Assembly: GCA_002402105.1 (NCBI GenBank)
Contig: NVVD01000001.1
Location: 673,929-737,928 of the forward strand
Reading direction: 5' to 3'
Origin: Candidatus Cloacimonadota bacterium
GTDB lineage: Bacteria > Muiribacteriota > UBA6191
DNA: 64,000 nucleotides
Of the stretch, positions 26,117-34,724 are shown piece by piece; the first letter of the stretch is position 1; every line of letters begins with the position of its first letter. The translations under genes and the position numbers were made by a program. The notes below the pieces were generated by a model. It had not been told where the DNA came from. It worked only from the letters and a program-made list of their open reading frames with translations, and did not search any database.

Positions 26117-28741
26117 ATGTCAGTAGATAAATTTTTAGAAGTTTCATTTAGCGATGAAGAAGTTTTCAATATTTTGAAAGAAGCCATTGTTGATATTGCA
26201 GACTATGAAGATGAAATTACAATGGACTCCTACTTGATTGATGATTTGGGTTTAGATTCTTTAGGATTTTTAGATTTATTTTTTACAATTCAAACTACGA
26301 TTCAAAGAGAAGTATCTAATCAAGAAATGAGAAACCTTATTTTAGAAGAGTTTGGTTATCAAAATGATCCAGAAATTTTAAAATTATCTGATGGTGAAAA
26401 AGATCGATTAGTTTATTCAAAACTCCAAGTAAAAAACTTTTATAATTTGATAAAAAAACAATTGGCCAAGCCAGCTGTATTTAAGATGGACTTTTCTAGT
26501 AAAATTGATAAAGTTTTTGATCAAGATAAATTACAAAGTTATTTAAAAGAAAACTTTCAAGATATCAAAAATGAGCAATTAGAGAGTCATTTAAAAAAAT
26601 ATAACATCGTAGATGATAGATTATCAGACCTAGTTTCAGAGTCTATTAATAATATAACTCTACATGATATTTTTGATTTGCTTGAAGATAAAAGTTTATT
26701 ACAAGATATTTTAAAAGATACTACTTTATCGCAACTTTACGTAGAAGACGAAGAAAAACTTTCTATTAGATTGGATGAGTTAACAGATGAGCTTGGTGAA
26801 AACTTAGATGGTGTTATTACTAAATTATTTGAAAATGAAGAGTTTTTAGCTGTAGTTTACGATAAAGTTATCAACGAGCAAATAGAGAGAATTTTTGATG
26901 AAGAGATGAAAAATTTAGAAAACTCTCCTGTTGATAACGATACCCTACAACTAATTAAAAATACATTTAATAATGATTTAAAAGACCAAAAAGTCAAAGA
27001 AATCATGGATAAAGCTAATATTGGTAGTGAGTTAATTGAAGATTTATTAACCGAAAATTTTGATGAGATAGCCAAAGAAGAAACAGAGCGTATTTTACAA
27101 GATAGTGAGTTGAGGCAAAAGTTAGTACAAGAGTATATCCGTGAAAATTATGATCCATCAGAAGTTGCTGGTTTAAGTGACCCTAAAAAGATGAGAGAGA
27201 TTCAAACAGCGATTACTCAAAAATATATCAGCGAAAATTTAGATTCTATTATTACAAGATACATGGATAAATACATGGATGAAATGTTAGATGCAGTTGA
27301 AGAGGGAGACCTTGAAATGCAAGGAGACTTACAAGATGATTTTATGAAATCATTTGCAGGTAGATCCAAAATTTCGGCTAACATGTCTACAGAACAAAGT
27401 GAAATAGTAGGTTTTAAAGAGTTTGTTGAAAATTATAATATATCAGATCCTGTGGTTGTATCATTTATTCAGGCTAACTTTGAGGCGGTTCAATCTCAAG
27501 TAGAGATTGCTCAAAAAGTAGATTTAGACCATTCTATTTTGGGAGAAATGATTGCAAAGGAGTTTGCACCAGAGCCAACATTTTACTTTTTGGGTCATTT
27601 AATGAATCCTACGATTATTACTCAAATTGAAAAAGCATTTGTAACAGATCAGCTTGAAAATCATATGGATGAAATGATGAGCTCAACTATTCGAACTCAA
27701 TTAAGTTTTCTTGGATACGATGAAGAAGAAGAAAAACAACGTGTTGATGCTTATATTATTACTTGTTATGAGTTTATTATTGCAAGATTTAAAGAGATTG
27801 AAGTGACAAAAGAAATGTTACATGAGCAGGTTAAAAACTTTCAGTGGCCAGGTATTATATTTTTTAAACTATTTGATTCCGAGATTTTTACCTCACACAG
27901 GTGTAAAATAATGAAAATTTACTTTGAAGTAAATGAAAAAGATTGTGAATTTAAAGACTTATTTACTCAAAGGTATTTTGACCAATTTGATGAGCTATTT
28001 TTAAGAAAACTTACAAAGAGTCAAAGACTTATTTATTATGAACTCTTTTTTCAAAAAATTAATTTATTGAGTGATCTGCATGATCAATTAGTAGATAGCC
28101 ATAAAATTATTCTAGATGTATTAAAAGAAGGAAAAAGTTTAGATGTTTCACTTGATACGGACTCATACTTTGGTCGTTTACGTGATATGGTTCTAAAAAA
28201 AGAGCAATTGTTTTTATCTGTTCAATCACAATTTAATGCAAAAAGAGGCGATGCTTCTAATGTAGAGTTTTTAGAAATAGTAGGGCACTTATCAGAAGAT
28301 GATGTTTTTGAATTAACTAAATTATTTATAAAAGTTTCTGAGGTGTCAAAGTTAGGTATAGACTCTCTTTTAAATATTTCTTATGGTTTATCAACACGAA
28401 TAATAAATAGCCAAAAAGTAGCAATTACCAAATTAAAAGAAGACTTATTTGTAGAGTCTCATAATTATATTTTAGGACATTACGACTTTTTTGTAGCAGA
28501 TCAATTACAAGAAAAATTGGCAAGCCCAAAGATTTATGATGCTATGATTGATAAAGTAACTCATGAGATATTAAGTTTTCATTCTTTGTCATTATTTCAA
28601 AAAAACCTTAAAAACTTTTTTACTTCAAATAAAGAAAAACTAATTGAGTTAAGCTTTGAAGAACAAAAAGAGTTAGGTTTTAAAGTAATTATCAAAGAAT
28701 TAGCAGAAATGTCAAAAGATTTTGAGGAGGAGGGCTGGTGA
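26117..28741 (+). CDS. Acyl carrier domain fused to ~790-residue unknown acidic helical protein
   Basis: 874 residues. Residues ~10-85 form an acyl carrier domain: helix, then DSYLIDDLGLDSLGFLDLF, with Ser48 in the D-S-L motif as the expected phosphopantetheine site. The rest (~90-874) matches nothing I recognise. It is rich in Glu, Asp and Lys, predicted nearly all helical, with no signal or membrane segment, and has recurring D-x-I-x-x-x-I/L-x-x-x-F patterns. Free ACPs are ~80 residues, so this is over ten times the usual size. It could be a scaffold that carries the growing chain between enzymes. The ribosome site is AAAAAGGAAC. Its stop overlaps the next start (GTGA, 28738-28741), so it is coupled to the dehydratase. 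The carrier call is strong; the remainder is unknown. Confidence 0.72.
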   Translation: MSVDKFLEVSFSDEEVFNILKEAIVDIADYEDEITMDSYLIDDLGLDSLGFLDLFFTIQTTIQREVSNQEMRNLILEEFGYQNDPEILKLSDGEKDRLVYSKLQVKNFYNLIKKQLAKPAVFKMDFSSKIDKVFDQDKLQSYLKENFQDIKNEQLESHLKKYNIVDDRLSDLVSESINNITLHDIFDLLEDKSLLQDILKDTTLSQLYVEDEEKLSIRLDELTDELGENLDGVITKLFENEEFLAVVYDKVINEQIERIFDEEMKNLENSPVDNDTLQLIKNTFNNDLKDQKVKEIMDKANIGSELIEDLLTENFDEIAKEETERILQDSELRQKLVQEYIRENYDPSEVAGLSDPKKMREIQTAITQKYISENLDSIITRYMDKYMDEMLDAVEEGDLEMQGDLQDDFMKSFAGRSKISANMSTEQSEIVGFKEFVENYNISDPVVVSFIQANFEAVQSQVEIAQKVDLDHSILGEMIAKEFAPEPTFYFLGHLMNPTIITQIEKAFVTDQLENHMDEMMSSTIRTQLSFLGYDEEEEKQRVDAYIITCYEFIIARFKEIEVTKEMLHEQVKNFQWPGIIFFKLFDSEIFTSHRCKIMKIYFEVNEKDCEFKDLFTQRYFDQFDELFLRKLTKSQRLIYYELFFQKINLLSDLHDQLVDSHKIILDVLKEGKSLDVSLDTDSYFGRLRDMVLKKEQLFLSVQSQFNAKRGDASNVEFLEIVGHLSEDDVFELTKLFIKVSEVSKLGIDSLLNISYGLSTRIINSQKVAITKLKEDLFVESHNYILGHYDFFVADQLQEKLASPKIYDAMIDKVTHEILSFHSLSLFQKNLKNFFTSNKEKLIELSFEEQKELGFKVIIKELAEMSKDFEEEGW

Positions 28742-29178
28742 GATATATTTTCATACAAAACTTTCAAGTTAGTGAAGATACAAACTCTTTGAGCGCAACA
28801 GTTAGTATTAATAAAGACTTTTGGGTATTTAAAGATCACTTTCCGGGTTTTCCTATCTTTCCTGGTGCTTTGATGGTTGAGACTTTAGCACAACATTGTG
28901 TAGCTTTAATGATGCAAAAAAAGGATAAAGAATCTTCTGTTTTACCAACTCTTATTCAGGTAGATCGAGCTAAATTTTTAGAGCCTGTAACCCCTGATTG
29001 TGTTTTAAATATTTCTATAAAAAAAGAAATGGAAATGTATCCAAACTTTAAGTTTTTGGGTGAAATTCATGTAAATGATAGAAAAGTTTGCTCGGCTAGA
29101 TTAACGATGGCTTTTAAAGACATGGGAATAGGCGGAGGCTTAGACTTTATGGACTTTTTTCTTAAGGGAATGTCATGA
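28738..29178 (+). CDS. Hotdog-fold 3-hydroxyacyl-ACP dehydratase (FabZ-like)
   Basis: 146 residues from a GTG that overlaps the previous stop by 4 bases and is preceded by a strong GAGGAGG site. Residues 33-53 carry the FabZ/FabA signature: DHFPGFPIFPGALMVETLAQ, with His34 and Glu48 at the catalytic positions. The length matches FabZ (~145-150). It should remove water from a carrier-bound 3-hydroxyacyl chain to give the trans-2-enoyl form. It also overlaps the following ketosynthase gene by 4 bases (ATGA). The double overlap shows that ACP fusion, dehydratase and ketosynthase are made together. No enoyl reductase gene is visible in the cluster, so double bonds might be kept. Confidence 0.88.
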   Translation: MRYIFIQNFQVSEDTNSLSATVSINKDFWVFKDHFPGFPIFPGALMVETLAQHCVALMMQKKDKESSVLPTLIQVDRAKFLEPVTPDCVLNISIKKEMEMYPNFKFLGEIHVNDRKVCSARLTMAFKDMGIGGGLDFMDFFLKGMS

Positions 29179-30473
29179 AAAAAAGAGTTTTTGTTACAGG
29201 CTATGGCATAAACTGTGCAAATGGTAGAAATGCTGATGAATTTTATGATAATTGCTCATCTTTAAAATCAGGTTTAAAATTACAAGAAAAGTGGAATCAC
29301 TTAGAGTGTAGAATTGCTGGTTTAGTTGATATTAGTGATTATACTCCATCTGAAATAAAAGAAATGAACTACTATCGGGCTAGACGTACAATATTTAGTC
29401 GTCATGCTTTATTAGAGGCTTTACGTCATAGTAAATTAAAAGCTAAAGATATTAGTGAAATAGGTATTTATCTTGGTATTGACTTTTATGCTGGTGATGA
29501 GTTTATGATTGACACTTTTGTTAATTTATATCCTCAAGGAAAAGGTGAAGATAAGTGGGAAAATTTTGATTTAGGTTCTGTAGTAACAAAATCAGCAGAG
29601 AGGATTACTAATAAAAAAGGCATGAATGTAGAACTTTTAAAGAGTCAGCTTTTTTTTAATTATCAAAACTTTATGGTTGATTACTTACGCTCAATTGTAA
29701 AGATTCCTGGACCTTCTCGTACAATTAATAATTTATGTGTTTCATCAGCCCAAGCAATAGGTTTGGCTTATCAAACGATTCAAAATGGTGGACAAGATAT
29801 TATTATTACAGGTGGCTTAGAAGAGTTTTCATTTATATCTGCTTTTACTTTTTCAAAACTTGGAGTTTATGTTAAAGCAAAAGAGGCCAGTAAGTCTTGT
29901 ACACCTTTTGACGTAAATAGAAAAGGTACAGTTTTGGGTGAAGGTGCTGCTATAGTTATCCTAGAATCAGAAGAAAGCATGTTAAAAAGAGGTGCTACCC
30001 CTATTGCTGAAGTGATTGGGTATGGTACATCAAATAGCTGTTATCATGTTACTAACTCTCCATCTGATGGCTCGGGACTAGCTCAAAGCATGGAAGACGC
30101 TTTAAGTGATTCAAAGCTAAAAGAATCTGATATTGATGTGGTTGTTGCTCATGGTACAGGTACATATATTAATGATTTAAGTGAAACGGCTGCTATTAAT
30201 AAAATTTTGCCTTCAAAACCATTAGTACACTCTATGAAATCTTATGTTGGGCATACTCTTTCAGCAGCAGGAGGGATAAACTTTATAACCTCTTTGCTTG
30301 AAATGAAAAATGAGTTTGTATTGCCGACTTTATTTTTGAAAAAAGCAGGAGATGAATGCAATTTGAATCACGTTCCAAAAAATGGATTACAAATGCCTAT
30401 TAAAGCTACGTTAACAAATGCGGCAGGATTTGGAGGCTTCAATGCCTCTTTAATTCTTAAAAATATGTCTTAG
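29175..30473 (+). CDS. Active beta-ketoacyl-ACP synthase (FabF/KSalpha-like)
   Basis: 432 residues, normal for FabF-type enzymes. The nucleophile is Cys188 in NNLCVSSAQA, the first His is 326 in VVAHGTGTYIND, Lys is 355 and the second His is 360 in SMKSYVGHTLSAAGG. All needed residues are present. The N-terminus VFVTGYGINCANG is also typical. It should condense a carrier-bound acyl chain with malonyl-ACP. Pairing with the Cys-less relative at 24091 would give a KSalpha/KSbeta dimer as in type II polyketide and aryl-polyene systems. The ATG overlaps the dehydratase stop; the next gene begins 6 bases after its own stop (AGGAGAAA). Confidence 0.9.
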   Translation: MKKRVFVTGYGINCANGRNADEFYDNCSSLKSGLKLQEKWNHLECRIAGLVDISDYTPSEIKEMNYYRARRTIFSRHALLEALRHSKLKAKDISEIGIYLGIDFYAGDEFMIDTFVNLYPQGKGEDKWENFDLGSVVTKSAERITNKKGMNVELLKSQLFFNYQNFMVDYLRSIVKIPGPSRTINNLCVSSAQAIGLAYQTIQNGGQDIIITGGLEEFSFISAFTFSKLGVYVKAKEASKSCTPFDVNRKGTVLGEGAAIVILESEESMLKRGATPIAEVIGYGTSNSCYHVTNSPSDGSGLAQSMEDALSDSKLKESDIDVVVAHGTGTYINDLSETAAINKILPSKPLVHSMKSYVGHTLSAAGGINFITSLLEMKNEFVLPTLFLKKAGDECNLNHVPKNGLQMPIKATLTNAAGFGGFNASLILKNMS

Positions 30474-30479
30474 GAGAAA

Positions 30480-32342
30480 ATGATGCCAATTTCTGATTCA
30501 TTAGATTTAAAATTAAAATTAGAAACCTTAATGGGTGAGCTTACTTGTACTTTTCAATATTCAGATGAATATAGAAATTATCAAGATGGTGACCCCAAAA
30601 ATTGGGTTTTGTACGATACTTTTGCAAAAAAAGCTACAGAGTTAGACTTAAACTTTGTACCAGAAAATAGTATTCCAAATATAGAGTTCAAAGAAGAAAA
30701 CAAAGATAAACTTTCTTCATTGTACCAGTACTTTATACAATGGATGTTTGCTGATTTAAGGCTCTTAAGGTATTTTCCTCCTCAATATTTTCGTCAATCT
30801 GAGGTAGTTCATGGTTTGGTTACTCTACATGGTGAGAGAGTAAAAATTATGACTATGGTTTATTTTTATTTAAAAGAATTAAAACCAATTGAGGAGTTTA
30901 AACCTTTTCAAATTTTAGCAAATGAAATTTATTTTTTAGATAAAGATAAACAGGTTCAGTCTCCAGATTTAATGATGGTTTATTTAATGCAACAGGTACT
31001 TTTAGAAAGTAATATCATACAAATCTTATTTAATGGCATCAAAACTCCAAGTAAAGAAGTTGTAGAGCAACAAGCAAAAATTAAAACTCACTATGAGGCT
31101 CAATTAGACTATTTAAAAGATACACTTCATAAAATTTGGGAGCTAAAGCCAGAATATAAAGCTTCATTTAAGCAAGATGAAATACCAATATTAAATTATA
31201 TGGAAAAGTTTTTGTCTTTTTCTTCTTTAATCAATGCTTGCCATAAATTAGATAAGGGTTTCATTGAAAAGTTTCATACTGACTTTCAAAACTATTGTTT
31301 TGAAGAAAAAATAACTACAGAAAAAAAACCATTTAAAAAGTCGACCTCTTTTCTAAGAATGAGCAAAGAAGAAAAAAAGCATTACGCTAATGTGACGAGT
31401 GTGGTAACAAATCAATTTATTCAAGACGTTCAATCATTAGTTACTAATAATGCTAAAGAAAACGATGAGATTATAAAAAAATCAACTTTAGAGCTATTTA
31501 ATGCTATGGAGTTTAAGGATATTTTTGATACAAATGTATATGAATATTACATGGCAGAGCAAAGTAAGATTCAATGGCACACACAAGATGTTGTAAAATA
31601 CATGCAAAATATAAAAACACAACCTGAGGCTACTGATAATGATTACGAGCTTTTAGATATCATAAAAGAAATAGCTTATTGTGAGGCTTATGCTTATACT
31701 ATTGGCTACAATAATATGATTCATATGGGGCGTAATCATTCTTTTGTTATGTGGAATGTTTTACAATGCCATGAAGAGCTAAAGCATTTTCATGCAATTA
31801 GAGTGATGCTACAATCTACTGGCATCAGAACTAATTGTTTAGACGAAGAATTTGTAGCAAAAACTTTTAACCCTCCAAAGTCAGAATACTTTAAAAATCA
31901 ATATGATACATTTTTTATTAACTTTTTAGGGGAAGCACACAATATTAGAGCTTACCTTTTACTTGCTGAATGCTTTCAAAATCACCATTTCACAGAAATA
32001 ATGAGATGGATTACAGATGATGAGGTTGTACATAAAAAAGTTTTTGCGGCTCACTTTCATACCATGTGTCAAAAAGACCCAAACTGGGAAAAAGACAGCT
32101 ACGAATGCATGCTAGAGCAGTCTTTAGGGGTTCATCAAGCTCAAACTTGTTTGCATTATCATATAATGATGAAAAAAATTGGAAAGTATTATATTAAAAA
32201 AGGTGGAGTTTCTGCCCTTGAATTTTTGAACAAGAGTTTACGTTCTCAATATTTAGAGTTAAAATCTTTATACTCTCCAGATATTTTTACTATATCAGAG
32301 ATGGACTTTAGACAAAGACAAGTAAAAGCTTACGCCTTTTAG
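30480..32342 (+). CDS. Large ferritin-like diiron protein, acyl-ACP-desaturase-like
   Basis: 620 residues. The first ~380 are unrecognised, helical, soluble. The last ~240 carry a four-helix diiron pattern: E402 in CEAYAYTIGYNN, E433-x-x-H436 in CHEELKHFHA, E485 in LGEAHNIRAYL, and E515-x-x-H518 in TDDEVVHKKVF. In plant acyl-ACP desaturases the ligands are E105, E143-x-x-H146, E196 and E229-x-x-H232. Spacings here (31, 52, 30) are close to theirs (38, 53, 33), so oxidation or desaturation of a carrier-bound chain is likely. An AurF- or ferritin-like oxygenase is the alternative. The start has two ATGs (30480, 30483); AGGAG lies before both. It follows the ketosynthase by 6 bases and precedes the membrane genes by 8. 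Confidence 0.6.
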   Translation: MMPISDSLDLKLKLETLMGELTCTFQYSDEYRNYQDGDPKNWVLYDTFAKKATELDLNFVPENSIPNIEFKEENKDKLSSLYQYFIQWMFADLRLLRYFPPQYFRQSEVVHGLVTLHGERVKIMTMVYFYLKELKPIEEFKPFQILANEIYFLDKDKQVQSPDLMMVYLMQQVLLESNIIQILFNGIKTPSKEVVEQQAKIKTHYEAQLDYLKDTLHKIWELKPEYKASFKQDEIPILNYMEKFLSFSSLINACHKLDKGFIEKFHTDFQNYCFEEKITTEKKPFKKSTSFLRMSKEEKKHYANVTSVVTNQFIQDVQSLVTNNAKENDEIIKKSTLELFNAMEFKDIFDTNVYEYYMAEQSKIQWHTQDVVKYMQNIKTQPEATDNDYELLDIIKEIAYCEAYAYTIGYNNMIHMGRNHSFVMWNVLQCHEELKHFHAIRVMLQSTGIRTNCLDEEFVAKTFNPPKSEYFKNQYDTFFINFLGEAHNIRAYLLLAECFQNHHFTEIMRWITDDEVVHKKVFAAHFHTMCQKDPNWEKDSYECMLEQSLGVHQAQTCLHYHIMMKKIGKYYIKKGGVSALEFLNKSLRSQYLELKSLYSPDIFTISEMDFRQRQVKAYAF

Positions 32343-32350
32343 GACAACTT

Positions 32351-32944
32351 ATGAACATACTAACTCCGATTGAAGTTATTGAAACAGAAAATGGTTATTC
32401 TGCTCAATTTACTTTTGATGATGACTCTATTGTAATCGCAAAGAGCAAAAGTGAAGTTTTACAAAAACTATACGAAAAAGTAGCTCCTGTTATTCAACTA
32501 ACAAAAGATAAAAGTATTTTGATGAAATTAAAAAAACTTCAGGATAAAAATAGTGATTTTTTACAAATTGATTTATTTTCAAAATCTGAGCATAAAATAA
32601 TGACTTTATTAATGTTTGTCTTTGCTTTTTTATTTTACATGTTAGGGGCAACGGTTTTAACTGTTCTTTGGAGCGTTATTTATTCACCTTTATCATTAGA
32701 CTTTTTTACACTTGATTTAATGCCAGAGTTTAGTACAAGCATGGCATACTTATCTGTAGCCCGTATTTGTTTGTTTGTTTTTCTTTGGGATTTGGCTTAT
32801 AGTTATATTTATCCATCTATATTGATAAAATATTCAAACCTCTTAATGCGAGATAACTTTTCTTTAGAATTACATAAAAGAACAATCATGAAATTTTCTT
32901 CAATAGATGAAAGTAACTATAAATTGAGAGAAGTTTTATCATGA
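32351..32944 (+). CDS. Small membrane protein A of an A-B-A'-B' set, unknown
   Basis: 197 residues, family not recognised. A ~80-residue soluble N-terminal domain (starts MNILTPIEVIE, rich in beta strands) is followed by two membrane segments (~85-115 and ~135-165). A close relative lies at 33504: the start (MNILVPIDIVES), the F-D-D-x-x-I-V core and the I-Q-x-x-K/H segment all match. Its stop overlaps the start of the next gene (ATGA), so it is coupled to protein B. The position right after the diiron gene suggests a role in handling the lipid product at the membrane, but no function can be assigned. Confidence 0.6.
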   Translation: MNILTPIEVIETENGYSAQFTFDDDSIVIAKSKSEVLQKLYEKVAPVIQLTKDKSILMKLKKLQDKNSDFLQIDLFSKSEHKIMTLLMFVFAFLFYMLGATVLTVLWSVIYSPLSLDFFTLDLMPEFSTSMAYLSVARICLFVFLWDLAYSYIYPSILIKYSNLLMRDNFSLELHKRTIMKFSSIDESNYKLREVLS

Positions 32945-33498
32945 AATTTATTACTTATACAATAAGCAATGAAGATAATATTTGTAGCTTAAATACTCCT
33001 CATACAAGTTTAGATTTTGAAAATAAAATAAAAGAAGATGCTCTAAGTATATTTGAACACTTCAAATATTCTTATTTATCTGTAGCAGGGATTGATTTAG
33101 GCCAAGGAAATGAACAAAAAAAGCAGTTTAATGTTTACGTTCCTGTAAATAAAAAGGGCTTGTTTTTTATACAACAGATATATTACTCTATAGTTGCATC
33201 TGGCATTATAGCTTTAATTACTTTATCGTTATTTCATTTGGTTAGTAGTGGTGACTCAAAAATGCTAAATTATCCTGAGCTATATCATTTTTATCAAATT
33301 TTGTTAAATTATGGTTTTGCTTTAAGTTCAGCACCAGCCTCTTCATATAATATATTTTCTATGGCTTTTTTGTTTATGACTCCATTTTTTGTATTTTTTG
33401 AAATATTAATTACTATGCCCTTATATTTATTTATTAAACCGTTAGCCTCTTTTTTACCAGCTAGGGTATTAAGACTAATTTTTCATGAGTTATTTTAA
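32941..33498 (+). CDS. Small membrane protein B of the A-B-A'-B' set, unknown
   Basis: 185 residues, family not recognised. A ~70-residue soluble N-terminus ends in QFNVYVPVNKKG and is followed by two membrane regions (~75-100 and ~135-165). The last part, PLASFLPARVLRLIFHEL, is amphipathic. A relative at 34094 shares the start pattern (Y-x-I-x-N-x-D), a T/S-S-L-D-F motif, and the K-x-V-Y-V-P motif before the first membrane segment. The ATG overlaps the previous stop by 4 bases. With protein A it probably forms a two-protein membrane unit. Confidence 0.6.
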   Translation: MKFITYTISNEDNICSLNTPHTSLDFENKIKEDALSIFEHFKYSYLSVAGIDLGQGNEQKKQFNVYVPVNKKGLFFIQQIYYSIVASGIIALITLSLFHLVSSGDSKMLNYPELYHFYQILLNYGFALSSAPASSYNIFSMAFLFMTPFFVFFEILITMPLYLFIKPLASFLPARVLRLIFHELF

Positions 33499-33503
33499 AT
33501 AAT

Positions 33504-34094
33504 ATGAATATCTTAGTACCAATAGATATCGTAGAATCTGATGGAATCTTCAAAGGGAGTTATATTTTTGATGACTCTTTTATTGTAGAAGGAAAAACTC
33601 CATTAGAGGTGGCTTCAAGGCTTTATTCAAATATTAAGGTTCCTATTCAAATGCATAAAGCTTGTGATGTAATTGAAGGCTTAGAAGACCTACAAGAAGA
33701 AGAAAAAACTTTTATTAAGGTTGACTATTTCTCTATAGGTGAGCATTTGATTTTTATTATTATATATACTTTGTGCTTGTCTTTGGTTTGTATTCCAATT
33801 TTTGTTTTACTTAGTGGATTTATAGCGAGTCAAATTCTCCCTTTTTTTAATGATGTTTTATCTACTGATAATTTGGTAAGTTTATCTCAATTTATTGAGA
33901 TGAGTGCTATTTTACGTATTTCATTTTTTATTCTTTTTTGGAATATAGGCTACTTTGGTTTATATAAAATGGCTGTAGACTACTACGCTAACTTTTTACA
34001 TGAAAACGAATCTATTAAAGAAATTCATCTTTCTTTAATAACTCAAGTAACAATGATACTTTATGATGATAATTATGAAATTCAAGGTTTGTAA
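33504..34094 (+). CDS. Small membrane protein A' (paralogue of the 32351 gene)
   Basis: 196 residues, the same layout as protein A: soluble N-terminal ~80 residues (MNILVPIDIVE), then two membrane regions (~82-112, ~130-160). It begins 5 bases after protein B and shares one base with the next start (TAATG). Identity with A is clear at the N-terminus and in spacing, but low overall by eye, so the duplication is not recent. Function unknown. Confidence 0.6.
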   Translation: MNILVPIDIVESDGIFKGSYIFDDSFIVEGKTPLEVASRLYSNIKVPIQMHKACDVIEGLEDLQEEEKTFIKVDYFSIGEHLIFIIIYTLCLSLVCIPIFVLLSGFIASQILPFFNDVLSTDNLVSLSQFIEMSAILRISFFILFWNIGYFGLYKMAVDYYANFLHENESIKEIHLSLITQVTMILYDDNYEIQGL

Positions 34095-34654
34095 TGAGTT
34101 TAATTGAGTATATAATTCAAAATGATGATAAGGCGTTTTCACTAAAGTCAGGCTCTAAAAGCTTAGACTTTATATGTGATGATAAACAAGAAGCACTAGA
34201 AGAGTTTAAAAAAGTAAAATTTGGCTTATATTCAATTTTGGGTAGTAAACGTGGAGAGCGTTCGAATAGTTTATTAGATAGACCAAAAGAACTTAAAGTT
34301 TATGTTCCAAGAGATGTATTTAGATTAAGTTTTATAGATTCTATACTTTATTTTATTGTTTCGTTTGTTGTTATCTTTTTTTTAACTCCTTTTATTTTTA
34401 ATATTTTTGAGATGAATTTTTTATTGAAGGACTCTTTACATAGTTGGATTTATTATTCGTCAATTTTATTTTCTGAATTTTTGAGTGATGGGGCTTTACT
34501 TGATTTTTTAAATACTGATGGCGGTGCTTTATCATTAGTAATTGCCTTATCAACTCCAATAGAGTATTTAATTGTATCTCTTATTTATATTCCACTAAAA
34601 CGAGCTTTAACATGGGCTCCTTCTAGTTTGTTAAAGTTTGCTCTTGGTAGATAG
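34094..34654 (+). CDS. Small membrane protein B' (paralogue of the 32941 gene)
   Basis: 186 residues, parallel to protein B: a soluble N-terminus with the S-L-D-F motif and a KELKVYVPRDVFRL stretch, two membrane regions (~82-105, ~140-170), and a final amphipathic PLKRALTWAPSSLLKFALGR. The start overlaps the A' stop by one base. It ends the A-B-A'-B' set; the acyltransferase gene follows 70 bases later. Function unknown. Confidence 0.6.
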   Translation: MSLIEYIIQNDDKAFSLKSGSKSLDFICDDKQEALEEFKKVKFGLYSILGSKRGERSNSLLDRPKELKVYVPRDVFRLSFIDSILYFIVSFVVIFFLTPFIFNIFEMNFLLKDSLHSWIYYSSILFSEFLSDGALLDFLNTDGGALSLVIALSTPIEYLIVSLIYIPLKRALTWAPSSLLKFALGR

Positions 34655-34724
34655 TTAATCTTTTAAATTTATGTTTTGATTGTTTAGAGTAGGTTAAATA
34701 TATGTATAAAAGATATAAAAATAA

